From assembly GCA_964627055.1 (NCBI GenBank), contig CAZVGV010000017.1, forward strand, positions 1 through 15,096: DNA of 15,096 nucleotides, in the 5' to 3' direction. A program made the translations under genes and the position numbers. The notes beneath the pieces were generated by a model. That model made no database searches. It was not told the DNA's origin and saw only the letters and a list, made by a program, of their open reading frames with translations. The DNA comes from JBBTQS01 sp964627055 (GTDB taxonomy: Bacteria > Patescibacteriota > Patescibacteriia > Magasanikbacterales > JBBTQS01). Positions 6,204 through 12,151 of the stretch are shown one piece after another. Every line of letters starts with the position of its first letter. Positions within the stretch are counted from its first letter, which is position 1.

Positions 6204-7040
6204 CTAGAGCACAATCTCCATCCCTTTGATGCTCGGCTGTGGATGGTACTGAGCCTTAAGTTTTTCGACAATTTCCTCAACCAGCTTCACATCACCCGCA
6301 GCAGCTCTATCATAATAATCAGACTGCGCCTGGAACCGAATTGCGGGATGCTCATCAGGTCGTTCAAGAATCTCCCATGCATGCTGGTAATGGATGTCGT
6401 AGATATGCGCATTGCTGATGCTATGTGTATATATACCTGGCTGTACCCCCAACTTGCCCGCGAGAATACATTGCAACAGCGCAAACCCCGCAACATCATG
6501 CGGACATCCCAACATCATGTCATTGCTGCGCACAACATTGTGGAGGTGCAATTTGTTGCCCACGATGTTAACCGTGAATGTGTACGGACATGGGACATTC
6601 TTCTTGCGTGTGCCTGTCCCCAACCCATCATCTGATGGATCCCACGTAACCACAACACCATGCCGGCTACCAGGCTCACGCGAGAGAAGTTGCACAAGAT
6701 CTGTGAGCTGATCTCGCCCAAAGTGATGGCGCCAACGATATCCATACGCCGCAAGTACTCGACCATCTGATTCTGTGAAGTCGTCCCAAATCTTCGTATA
6801 CTGCTGCAAAAATTCATCCGGGCGTTGACTACCCATGATGAACCATACCTGCTCTGCAACAAACAGTTGTACAGGAATACGACGCAACGTCAGAAGTGGA
6901 AATGCTGCGCCAACGTCAACAGAGAACGTGAGGCCTGGAACAATCTTGCAGGTATGTCCTGTCCGTTCATTGAGCTCCTCGGTCCCCTCGTTCATGATTC
7001 GCAACAGTGCGAGTTTGTATTGGGTATCAAATCCTGGCAT
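6204..7040 (-). CDS. thyA: Thymidylate synthase family protein with dCMP-type specificity residue
   Basis: A 278-residue folate-dependent pyrimidine-nucleotide C5 methylase. Against E. coli ThyA with an offset of +5 the conserved residues are R26 (ERTG), E63, Y99, R126, catalytic C151, R171-S172-x-D174, H212 and Y214, and the C-terminus ends in a YHPQPSIKG segment as in the family. The departures cluster in the nucleotide pocket. Asn177 of E. coli is Asp182 (codon GAT at 6495-6497), Gln165 is Val170, His147 after the catalytic Cys is Pro152, and Arg127 is His127. N-to-D at this site is known to switch TS to dCMP methylation and is the natural residue in T4 dCMP hydroxymethylase. The enzyme may act on dCMP or may still make dTMP from dUMP. 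The start at 7040 is chosen from a promoter whose -10 ends 7 nt upstream; a TTG 36 nt earlier lies in a hairpin loop. Confidence 0.9.
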   Translation of the reverse strand: MPGFDTQYKLALLRIMNEGTEELNERTGHTCKIVPGLTFSVDVGAAFPLLTLRRIPVQLFVAEQVWFIMGSQRPDEFLQQYTKIWDDFTESDGRVLAAYGYRWRHHFGRDQLTDLVQLLSREPGSRHGVVVTWDPSDDGLGTGTRKKNVPCPYTFTVNIVGNKLHLHNVVRSNDMMLGCPHDVAGFALLQCILAGKLGVQPGIYTHSISNAHIYDIHYQHAWEILERPDEHPAIRFQAQSDYYDRAAAGDVKLVEEIVEKLKAQYHPQPSIKGMEIVL

Positions 7041-7047
7041 ATCTTTC

Positions 7048-7076
7048 AGTGTATAGAGCAACGCCGCCCCGAGCAA
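7048..7076 (-). promoter_or_regulatory. Promoter of the thyA-family gene (leaderless)
   Basis: Minus-strand TTGCTC (7071-7076), a 17-bp spacer, then TACACT (7048-7053), with exactly 7 nt to the ATG at 7040. Transcription would begin at or next to the start codon. The -35 sits in the loop of the hairpin 7059-7087 and the spacer overlaps its second arm, so read-through from gap and initiation here may interact. Confidence 0.6.
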
Positions 7077-7087
7077 GGGCGGCGTTG
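7059..7087 (-). terminator. Hairpin between gap and the thyA-family gene
   Basis: A perfect 11-bp GC-rich inverted repeat, CAACGCCGCCC/GGGCGGCGTTG, with a 7-nt loop, 26 nt past the gap stop. In the minus direction it is followed by CTCTATACAC, a poor U-run, so termination may be weak or factor-assisted. It also carries the thyA-family -35 in its loop. Confidence 0.5.
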
Positions 7088-7113
7088 TTGATGAAATTCT
7101 CTGCGAGAGAGCA

Positions 7114-8118
7114 CTACAATTTGCCGATCATTTCGGCCATTTCAATAAGGCGGTGTGAGTATGCATACTCATTGTCATACCATGCCAACACCTTTACGAG
7201 ATCACCATCAACAACCTTAGTAAACGAAAGATCAACGATACAGCTATGCGGATCGCCGATGATATCACTGCTTACGATAGGCTTGTCCTCAACACGCAAA
7301 ATTCCTTCATACACTGGATCCTCTGCTGCCGTGCGGAAGAGCTGATTGATCTCTTCTACCGTGGTATGACGCTTCGTGATAATCGTGAAATCTGAAATCG
7401 ATCCTACGGGCACTGGAACACGCAACGAAATGCCGTCGAACTTGCCAGCCAGTGCGGGAATCGCCTCAGTCGTTGCAACTGCTGCCCCTGTAGTCGTGGG
7501 AACAATATTCATCGCTGCAGCTCGTGCCCGGCGCAAATCGCGATGTGGACCGTCATGAAGATTCTGATCCCCCGTATATGCATGCACGGTGGTCATGAGG
7601 CCTTTCTTGATGCCAATATGATCCTCAATGATCGACATGACCGGAGCGATAGAATTCGTGGTACACGACGCATTGTTAATGAGACGGTGCTTCTTGCTCA
7701 ACTCATGGTCATTCACTCCACGAACAAATGTCGGCACATTGCCTTTTGCAGGCGCAGAGACAATGACCTTCCGAGCCCCAGCTGCAAAATGACGACTTGC
7801 CCCTTCTTCGGAGGTAAAGGCGCCCGTACATTCAAGTACGACATCGATGCCGAGCTTCGTCCATGGCAAGCGCTCTGGTTCACGCTCGGCAAATGTGAGG
7901 ATCTTGCGCTTCCCTACTACAATAGTGTCCTGTGTCGAACTCACAGATTCTGGATGTCGTCCGTACACACTATCAAATTCCAAAAGGTGTGCGAGTGTTG
8001 CTGCATCACTCAAGTCGTTCACTGCCACAACCTCAACATGCTTCGATCCGAGTGCGATCTTGCATGCATGCCGACCGATACGCCCAAATCCATTGATTGC
8101 GATACGAACTTTGCCCAT
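7114..8118 (-). CDS. gap: Glyceraldehyde-3-phosphate dehydrogenase, phosphorylating
   Basis: Catalyses NAD-dependent oxidation and phosphorylation of glyceraldehyde 3-phosphate in glycolysis. It is 334 residues, the usual length. The Rossmann motif is GFGRIGR (10-16), with D35 in VNDL predicting NAD rather than NADP preference. The catalytic segment is SCTTN (151-155, Cys152), and the helper His179 is in TTVHAYTGDQ. The PTTTGAA phosphate loop (207-213), RVPVPVGSISD (233-243) and the C-terminal WYDNEYAYSHR complete the signature. The last reads AY-S-H where WG-S-N is common. The start at 8118 gives the standard MGKVRIAINGFG N-terminus; an earlier in-frame start at 8160 would lie in the promoter. 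It is a single-gene unit with its own promoter and a terminator-like hairpin on either side. Confidence 0.97.
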   Translation of the reverse strand: MGKVRIAINGFGRIGRHACKIALGSKHVEVVAVNDLSDAATLAHLLEFDSVYGRHPESVSSTQDTIVVGKRKILTFAEREPERLPWTKLGIDVVLECTGAFTSEEGASRHFAAGARKVIVSAPAKGNVPTFVRGVNDHELSKKHRLINNASCTTNSIAPVMSIIEDHIGIKKGLMTTVHAYTGDQNLHDGPHRDLRRARAAAMNIVPTTTGAAVATTEAIPALAGKFDGISLRVPVPVGSISDFTIITKRHTTVEEINQLFRTAAEDPVYEGILRVEDKPIVSSDIIGDPHSCIVDLSFTKVVDGDLVKVLAWYDNEYAYSHRLIEMAEMIGKL

Positions 8119-8138
8119 AGAAGAACGGTTACGGCCAC

Positions 8139-8147
8139 AGTATAACA
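8139..8147 (-). promoter_or_regulatory. Extended -10 promoter of gap
   Basis: Minus-strand TGTTATACT is an extended -10 (TGn plus TATACT). No good -35 lies 16-18 bp upstream, as expected for this promoter type. The leader to ATG 8118 would be about 14 nt with no Shine-Dalgarno. Confidence 0.55.
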
Positions 8148-8160
8148 CACGCCGGGCCAA

Positions 8161-8198
8161 ATAAAAGACAACGCAGCGCCACGTGGGCGCTGCGTTGT
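8161..8198 (-). terminator. Rho-independent terminator after tsf
   Basis: A perfect 13-bp stem (8186-8198 with 8168-8180), loop of 5 nt, followed on the minus strand by CTTTTATTT. It lies 8 nt beyond the tsf stop and directly before the gap promoter, so it ends the rpsB-tsf operon. Confidence 0.85.
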
Positions 8199-8205
8199 TA
8201 CGAGA

Positions 8206-8856
8206 TTACATTCCTGCCTGTGCAGTCACTTCTGCTACAAAGTCAGTTGATTCCTTCTCAATACCTTCGCCAACTTCATAGCGAGCGAAGCGTCGAACCA
8301 CGATCTTCTCACCGATCTCGCCTGTCGCTGCTGCGAGCATCTGTTCAATCGTCATGTCTTCGTTCTTGATGTAGGTCTGCTCGAGCAAGCACACCTCAGC
8401 GTAGAACTTGGAGATCTTGCCTTCAAGGATCTTCTCGATCATCTCGGCTGGCTTCTTCTCTGCTGCGAGCTGGTCGCGATAGATCGCCTTCTCCTTCTCC
8501 ACAATTTCTGCTGGAACGTCTGCGCGGCTCACATACTGCGGATTCGCTGCTGCAATGTGCATCGCAACATCGCGAGTAAGTGCACCGAACTTGTCTCCAC
8601 GAGCAACGAAGTCAGTTTCGCAGTTGATCTCCGCAAGTACACCGACACGACCTTCGCCGTGGATGTAGCTCACTACACGACCTTCTGCTGCGACCTTGCC
8701 CGCGCGCTTTACAGCCTTTGCAGCACCCTTCTTGCGAAGGATCTCAATGGCTTTGCTCTCGTCGCCACCTGCTTCTTCAAGCGCATTCTTCACATCCATC
8801 ATGCCGGCACCAGTTGCTTCGCGCAACTTGGCGATGAGTTGAACGGTTACTGCCAT
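8206..8856 (-). CDS. tsf: Translation elongation factor Ts
   Basis: Guanine-nucleotide exchange factor for EF-Tu. The 216-residue protein has the N-terminal UBA-like domain (VQLIAKLREATGAGMMDVKNAL, spanning 5-26, with GGDESKAIEILRKKG after it), the TDFVAR motif contacting EF-Tu (81-86) and a single core domain ending in a GEKIVVRRFARYEV-type strand (about 172-185). E. coli EF-Ts is about 283 residues, so this is a compact form with one core subdomain, comparable in length to the Thermus protein. The start at 8856 gives the canonical N-terminus. An upstream in-frame extension overlaps rpsB and is rejected. It lies 25 bp after the rpsB stop and is co-transcribed with it. Confidence 0.97.
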   Translation of the reverse strand: MAVTVQLIAKLREATGAGMMDVKNALEEAGGDESKAIEILRKKGAAKAVKRAGKVAAEGRVVSYIHGEGRVGVLAEINCETDFVARGDKFGALTRDVAMHIAAANPQYVSRADVPAEIVEKEKAIYRDQLAAEKKPAEMIEKILEGKISKFYAEVCLLEQTYIKNEDMTIEQMLAAATGEIGEKIVVRRFARYEVGEGIEKESTDFVAEVTAQAGM

Positions 8857-8881
8857 AGTGTGATGGGAATTAACGCCGCGA

Positions 8882-9646
8882 TTAGATTGCGGTCGAAACT
8901 TTTTCTGATGCGCGAGCTGCTGCTGGCTTTGCATTTGCAACGGTTGCACCAGCCTTCTTTGCTTCTGCGCGACCTTCGTTGATTGCATCTGCGAGTACAT
9001 TTGCAACAAGCGCGATGGAGCGAACTGCGTCGTCGTTACCAGGGATTACCTGCTCTACAACGGTTGGGTTCACGTTCGTATCGCACAATGCGATGATAGG
9101 TACATGCATGGTGTGCGCTTCCTGGCGAGCAGTCTTCTCATGACGAATGTCGATGATGAAAATTGCATCTGGGAGCTTGCCCATGTGCTCAACACCTGCG
9201 AGGAATCCTTCGAGCTTTGCGATCTCCTTATCGAACATCGAGCGCTCCTTCTTTGTGTACTTTACAAGCTCGCCGGTGTCGCGCGCCTTCTTCATGCTTG
9301 TGAACTTGGTTACAAGACGATGAATTTCGGAAAAGTTCGTAAGCATACCACCGAGCCAACGCTCTGTGATGTATGGCATTTCGCACTTCTGTGCAGCTTC
9401 CTTAATTGGACCCTGCGCCTGGCGCTTGGTACCAAGGAAGAGAACACTACCGCCCTTTGCTGCGATGTTCTTCACGTATGCAGCAGCTTCACTGAGCTTC
9501 TGCTGTGTTTTCTCAAGGTCCACAACGTGGACGTTGCTGCGAACGCCAAAGATATATGGCGCCATCTTCGGGTGCCAGCGCTTCGCCTGGTGACCGAAGT
9601 GTACTCCGGACTGGAGCATGTCCAACAATGTTGGCATATTTGGCAT
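8882..9646 (-). CDS. rpsB: 30S ribosomal protein S2
   Basis: S2 of the small ribosomal subunit, 254 residues. Marks: LQSGVHFGHQ-AKRWHPKM (11-28), VLFLGTKRQAQ (68-78), ERWLGGMLTNF (95-105), LPDAIFIID (158-166), VPIIALCDTNVNP (182-194) and IPGNDDAVRSI (211-221). The coiled-coil-like insert with many Lys/Glu (about 118-150) and an Ala/Lys-rich tail (about 225-254) are normal for the family. ATG 9646 is preferred over the in-frame ATG 9637 because AAAGGA sits 8 nt before it, the one clear Shine-Dalgarno in the window. It heads the rpsB-tsf operon with a leader of roughly 115 nt that can fold. Confidence 0.97.
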   Translation of the reverse strand: MPNMPTLLDMLQSGVHFGHQAKRWHPKMAPYIFGVRSNVHVVDLEKTQQKLSEAAAYVKNIAAKGGSVLFLGTKRQAQGPIKEAAQKCEMPYITERWLGGMLTNFSEIHRLVTKFTSMKKARDTGELVKYTKKERSMFDKEIAKLEGFLAGVEHMGKLPDAIFIIDIRHEKTARQEAHTMHVPIIALCDTNVNPTVVEQVIPGNDDAVRSIALVANVLADAINEGRAEAKKAGATVANAKPAAARASEKVSTAI

Positions 9647-9654
9647 ATTTTTGT

Positions 9655-9660
9655 TCCTTT
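9655..9660 (-). promoter_or_regulatory. rpsB ribosome binding site
   Basis: Minus-strand AAAGGA, 8 nt upstream of ATG 9646. It decides the first of two in-frame ATGs as the start and stands out because other genes in the window lack such a site. Confidence 0.7.
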
Positions 9661-9679
9661 TATACCTCTCTCTGCGCGT

Positions 9680-9728
9680 CGTAGGCCTGGATCGGGAGGA
9701 AAATCGCTGCCCGTCAGGAGGATCTACG
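9680..9728 (-). promoter_or_regulatory. Folded leader of rpsB, candidate autoregulatory element
   Basis: The rpsB 5' untranslated region can form nested pairings in the mRNA: CGTAG/CTACG outermost, CCTG/CAGG next and CGGG/CCCG innermost, with small internal bulges and a 13-nt loop. It lies about 34 nt before the start codon. S2 is known to control its own leader in several bacteria. That this one does so is inference from position. Confidence 0.4.
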
Positions 9729-9767
9729 CGTGAGCCTTCAGAGATGAGTGATTAATAAACTGGGGCA

Positions 9768-9796
9768 AGTGTATAAGAAAGCCCAGTATTTGGCAA
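9768..9796 (-). promoter_or_regulatory. Promoter of rpsB-tsf
   Basis: Minus-strand TTGCCA (9791-9796), 17-bp spacer, TACACT (9768-9773). It would start transcription near 9761, giving a leader of roughly 115 nt. It is divergent from the rpmE promoter, with 21 bp between the two -35 boxes. Confidence 0.65.
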
Positions 9797-9817
9797 GACC
9801 CTAATGCTGCGACTCTA

Positions 9818-9846
9818 TTGACACTCGTCAACCGATTCGGTATGAT
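9818..9846 (+). promoter_or_regulatory. Promoter of rpmE
   Basis: Consensus TTGACA (9818-9823), 17-bp spacer, TATGAT (9841-9846). Predicted start near 9853, leaving a leader of about 17 nt before ATG 9870. Strongest promoter match in the window. Confidence 0.85.
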
Positions 9847-9869
9847 CTGCCCATCTCGTGAAAACCCCT

Positions 9870-10154
9870 ATGAAAGCAGCAATCCACCCTACGTATCATG
9901 CAAGCGCCAAGATGTCTTGTGCTTGTGGCATGGAATTCATCGCTGGATCGACCCAAGAGGCAATCCGCGTTGAATTGTGCTCCAACTGCCACCCTTACTA
10001 CACTGGCCAGCAGAAGTTCGTAGACACCGCTCGCCGCGTAGAAAAGTTCAAGGAAAAGACAGCCAAGGTTGCTGCAACCAAGGTTACCCACGCAAGCAAG
10101 ACAGCAAAGCGTGCTGCTCGCGCAACCAAGAAGTCCGCAACGACCAATCAGTAG
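9870..10154 (+). CDS. rpmE: 50S ribosomal protein L31 with basic C-terminal tail
   Basis: L31 of the large subunit, zinc-binding (C+) type. MKAAIHPTYH at the N-terminus is family-standard, and the zinc ligands are C17, C19, C37 and C40, followed by HPYYTGQQKFVDTARRVEKF (41-60). Residues 61-94 are an added Lys/Ala/Thr-rich tail of about 34 residues, making it 94 residues where 66-75 is usual. A GTG 12 nt upstream is in frame, but the ATG gives the conserved start. There is no Shine-Dalgarno; the leader ends in AACCCCT right before ATG, as does that of prfA. A terminator follows, so rpmE is its own transcription unit. Confidence 0.95.
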   Translation: MKAAIHPTYHASAKMSCACGMEFIAGSTQEAIRVELCSNCHPYYTGQQKFVDTARRVEKFKEKTAKVAATKVTHASKTAKRAARATKKSATTNQ

Positions 10155-10167
10155 CGATCTCGAAAGG

Positions 10168-10200
10168 CACACCGCGCAGTTTTTCTGCAGGTGTGTTTTT
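10168..10200 (+). terminator. Rho-independent terminator after rpmE
   Basis: Stem CACACC/GGTGTG (10168-10173 with 10190-10195) continuing with GCAG/CTGC (10176-10179 with 10185-10188) around a small bulge, loop TTTTT, followed by TTTTT. It lies 13 nt past the rpmE stop. Confidence 0.8.
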
Positions 10201-10206
10201 CATTTG

Positions 10207-10215
10207 TGCTACACT
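10207..10215 (+). promoter_or_regulatory. Extended -10 promoter of prfA-prmC
   Basis: TGCTACACT is a TGn-extended -10 placed just after the rpmE terminator. Predicted start near 10222, with a leader of about 7-8 nt before ATG 10230 and no Shine-Dalgarno. Confidence 0.5.
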
Positions 10216-10229
10216 TTTTGTGAACCCCT

Positions 10230-11300
10230 ATGTCTGACTACCACTCAAAACTCGCCGAACTCGAGGCCGCGCTCAATGACGCTGCCAATTTCAGCGATCC
10301 AAAAAAGATGAAAAAGATCGGCGGCGAGTATCAGACCATGAAAGATATCGTTGCCTGCGTGGATGATCGTACTGCCGTAGAACGTGCGATGACCGATGTC
10401 CGCGAAACCCTGTCCTCTGACGACGCAGAGCTCGCGGCCATGGCAGCCGAGGAATTACCTGTGCTCGAAGCACGCCTTGAAGCACTCAATACCCAATTCA
10501 ACGAACTCACTCGCCCCAAGGATCCGATGGACGAAAAAAACGTCATCATCGAAATCCGTGCAGGCGCAGGCGGTGATGAATCCTCGCTCTTCGCCGCAGA
10601 GTTGTTGCGCATGTATATTCGCTATGCAGAGCGACAAGGATGGAAGGCTACCATTCTTTCCAGCAGCCAAACGGAAATTGGTGGTTACAAAGAAGTTATT
10701 GTAACCATCGAGGGAGACGGCGCATTCGGAGCACTCCGTTGGGAATCAGGTGTACACCGTGTACAACGCGTTCCTGCAACCGAAAAGGCAGGCCGTGTGC
10801 ACACATCAACCACGACCGTTGCAGTGCTTCCTGAACTCGAAGAAACTGAAATTGAAATCAACCAGAACGACCTGCGTATCGACACGTTTTGTGCCGGCGG
10901 TAATGGCGGACAATCAGTGAACACGACGAAGTCGGCGGTGCGTATCACGCACATTCCTACAGGCCTCGTTGTTTCGTGTCAGGATGAACGCTCGCAGCTT
11001 TCCAACCGCCTGCGTGCCATGTCCGTATTGCGCGCTCGCCTCTACGAAGCACAGGAAGAGAAGCGTCTCGCGGAACTCGGTTCACAGCGCAAGTCACAAA
11101 TCGGCACCGGTGACCGTAGTGAAAAAATCCGCACGTACAACTTCCCACAAGACCGTCTTACCGATCATCGCATCAAACAAACCTGGCACAATCTCCCTCA
11201 GATCATGGACGGAGACATCGCGCACATTGTTGGTGCATTGCAGCACGCAGCAATCCACGGTGTGAAGGCTGCTGCAGATACCGACGAAGACGACGAATAA
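10230..11300 (+). CDS. prfA: Peptide chain release factor 1
   Basis: Class I release factor reading UAA and UAG. The 356-residue length is standard. Domain 1 is helical (1-100); RAGAGGDESSLFA follows at 110-122. The codon-reading PAT tripeptide is at 182-184 within HRVQRVPATE. The catalytic GGQ is at 226-228, and RTYNFPQDRLTDHRI near the C-terminus marks RF1 rather than RF2. Around the catalytic loop the sequence is AGGNGGQSVN, where E. coli has SSGAGGQHVN, so the residues flanking GGQ are altered. prmC, whose product methylates the GGQ glutamine, begins 1 bp after the stop. No programmed frameshift is present or expected. Confidence 0.97.
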   Translation: MSDYHSKLAELEAALNDAANFSDPKKMKKIGGEYQTMKDIVACVDDRTAVERAMTDVRETLSSDDAELAAMAAEELPVLEARLEALNTQFNELTRPKDPMDEKNVIIEIRAGAGGDESSLFAAELLRMYIRYAERQGWKATILSSSQTEIGGYKEVIVTIEGDGAFGALRWESGVHRVQRVPATEKAGRVHTSTTTVAVLPELEETEIEINQNDLRIDTFCAGGNGGQSVNTTKSAVRITHIPTGLVVSCQDERSQLSNRLRAMSVLRARLYEAQEEKRLAELGSQRKSQIGTGDRSEKIRTYNFPQDRLTDHRIKQTWHNLPQIMDGDIAHIVGALQHAAIHGVKAAADTDEDDE

Positions 11301-11301
11301 T

Positions 11302-12150
11302 ATGACATTGCGCGAGGCGCAACGCTGGGGGCAAATCATGCTCACACCTCTCCTTCCTGCCACCGCCATGCAGGATGCGGAGTTGTTGTTGTGTGCAGTA
11401 CTTGATTGTACGAGTGCCCATCTTGCTGCACACGGAGACGACACACTCCCTGATGCTGCTCACGCGCAATTCGCGCAGTGGATTACGCAGCGTATGCGGC
11501 AAGAGCCGGTACAGTACATCACTGATCGAGCGTTTTTTTGGGGACTTGAGTTTCGTGTCACTCCTGCAACACTCATCCCCCGCCCCGAGACGGAACTCAT
11601 GGTAGAGCGTGCATGTGTGTTGCTTGATACCGCACCTGCGTCTGTGGTGGATGTCGGCACTGGCAGCGGTTGCATCGCGATTGCAATTACGCATGAGCGA
11701 CCTCGCACATCAGTACTTGCCGTTGATATTTCGGACGAAGCTCTCGTGATTGCACGTGAGAATGCGGCTGCAAACAACGCCGCGTCGATTCAATTTTTGC
11801 AAAATGATTTACTTACCAACGCTGCGTCGTTTCTCCCTGAAGGACGACTCATCTTTACCATGAATTTGCCGTACTTGAGTGAGACGCGAATGCGCGGCCT
11901 GGCACCAGAAGTTGCACTCTACGAACCACACACAGCACTCGCTGCAGGTGCAGACGGTCTTGATGCATACCGCATCGCCTTCGCGCAGATCGAAGCGTTG
12001 CAACGCACCAACTTGGTGCTTCTTTGTGAAATTGATCCAGAGCAAACTGATGGCCTTGTAGTGCTCTCACACGAACACTTCCCCGCTGCAACACACATCG
12101 CGCACAAGGATTACCACGGGGACAATCGGTTGATCGAGATTACGTTGTAG
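11302..12150 (+). CDS. prmC: Release factor glutamine methyltransferase
   Basis: SAM-dependent N5-methyltransferase acting on the GGQ glutamine of release factors. The 282 residues carry a helical N-terminal substrate domain, LIPRPETELMVERA (91-104) linking to the Rossmann domain, motif I as VVDVGTGSGCIAIAI (115-129), an acidic VDISDEAL (141-148) and the motif IV position at 188-191. That motif is NLPY instead of the canonical NPPY (codons at 11863-11874). Asn, the second Pro and Tyr are kept. The C-terminus has the usual CEIDPEQ segment. It is coupled to prfA with a 1-bp gap, supporting the role. The stop is separated by one base from the stop of the converging DUF3048 gene, so no terminator fits between them. 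Confidence 0.94.
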   Translation: MTLREAQRWGQIMLTPLLPATAMQDAELLLCAVLDCTSAHLAAHGDDTLPDAAHAQFAQWITQRMRQEPVQYITDRAFFWGLEFRVTPATLIPRPETELMVERACVLLDTAPASVVDVGTGSGCIAIAITHERPRTSVLAVDISDEALVIARENAAANNAASIQFLQNDLLTNAASFLPEGRLIFTMNLPYLSETRMRGLAPEVALYEPHTALAAGADGLDAYRIAFAQIEALQRTNLVLLCEIDPEQTDGLVVLSHEHFPAATHIAHKDYHGDNRLIEITL

Positions 12151-12151
12151 T

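Noticed and set aside
3205..7040. Phage-derived pyrimidine-modification island (T4-like hydroxymethyl-dC pathway)
   Set aside because: The residue pattern invites it, but no phage genes, glucosyltransferases or integration marks are present. The genes sit among gatB, gap and rpsB, and a DHFR-like gene fits methylation instead.
7041..7076. TTG start for the thyA-family gene 12 codons earlier
   Set aside because: The TTG lies in the hairpin loop and the codons cover the promoter. The ATG at 7040 fits both the family and the -10 spacing.
7543..8145. Plus-strand 200-codon open frame opposite gap
   Set aside because: It is antisense to a textbook GAPDH and rich in Cys/His/Met without motifs.
8119..8160. 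Longer GAPDH start
   Set aside because: It would translate the extended -10 box. MGKVRIAINGFG is the normal N-terminus.
8857..9009. In-frame N-terminal extension of EF-Ts by 51 residues
   Set aside because: It overlaps the end of rpsB in another frame, is Gln-rich and unlike EF-Ts. The family N-terminus begins at 8856.
9104..9733. Plus-strand 209-codon open frame opposite rpsB
   Set aside because: It is a shadow of the rpsB codon bias, Leu/Cys-rich with no family resemblance.
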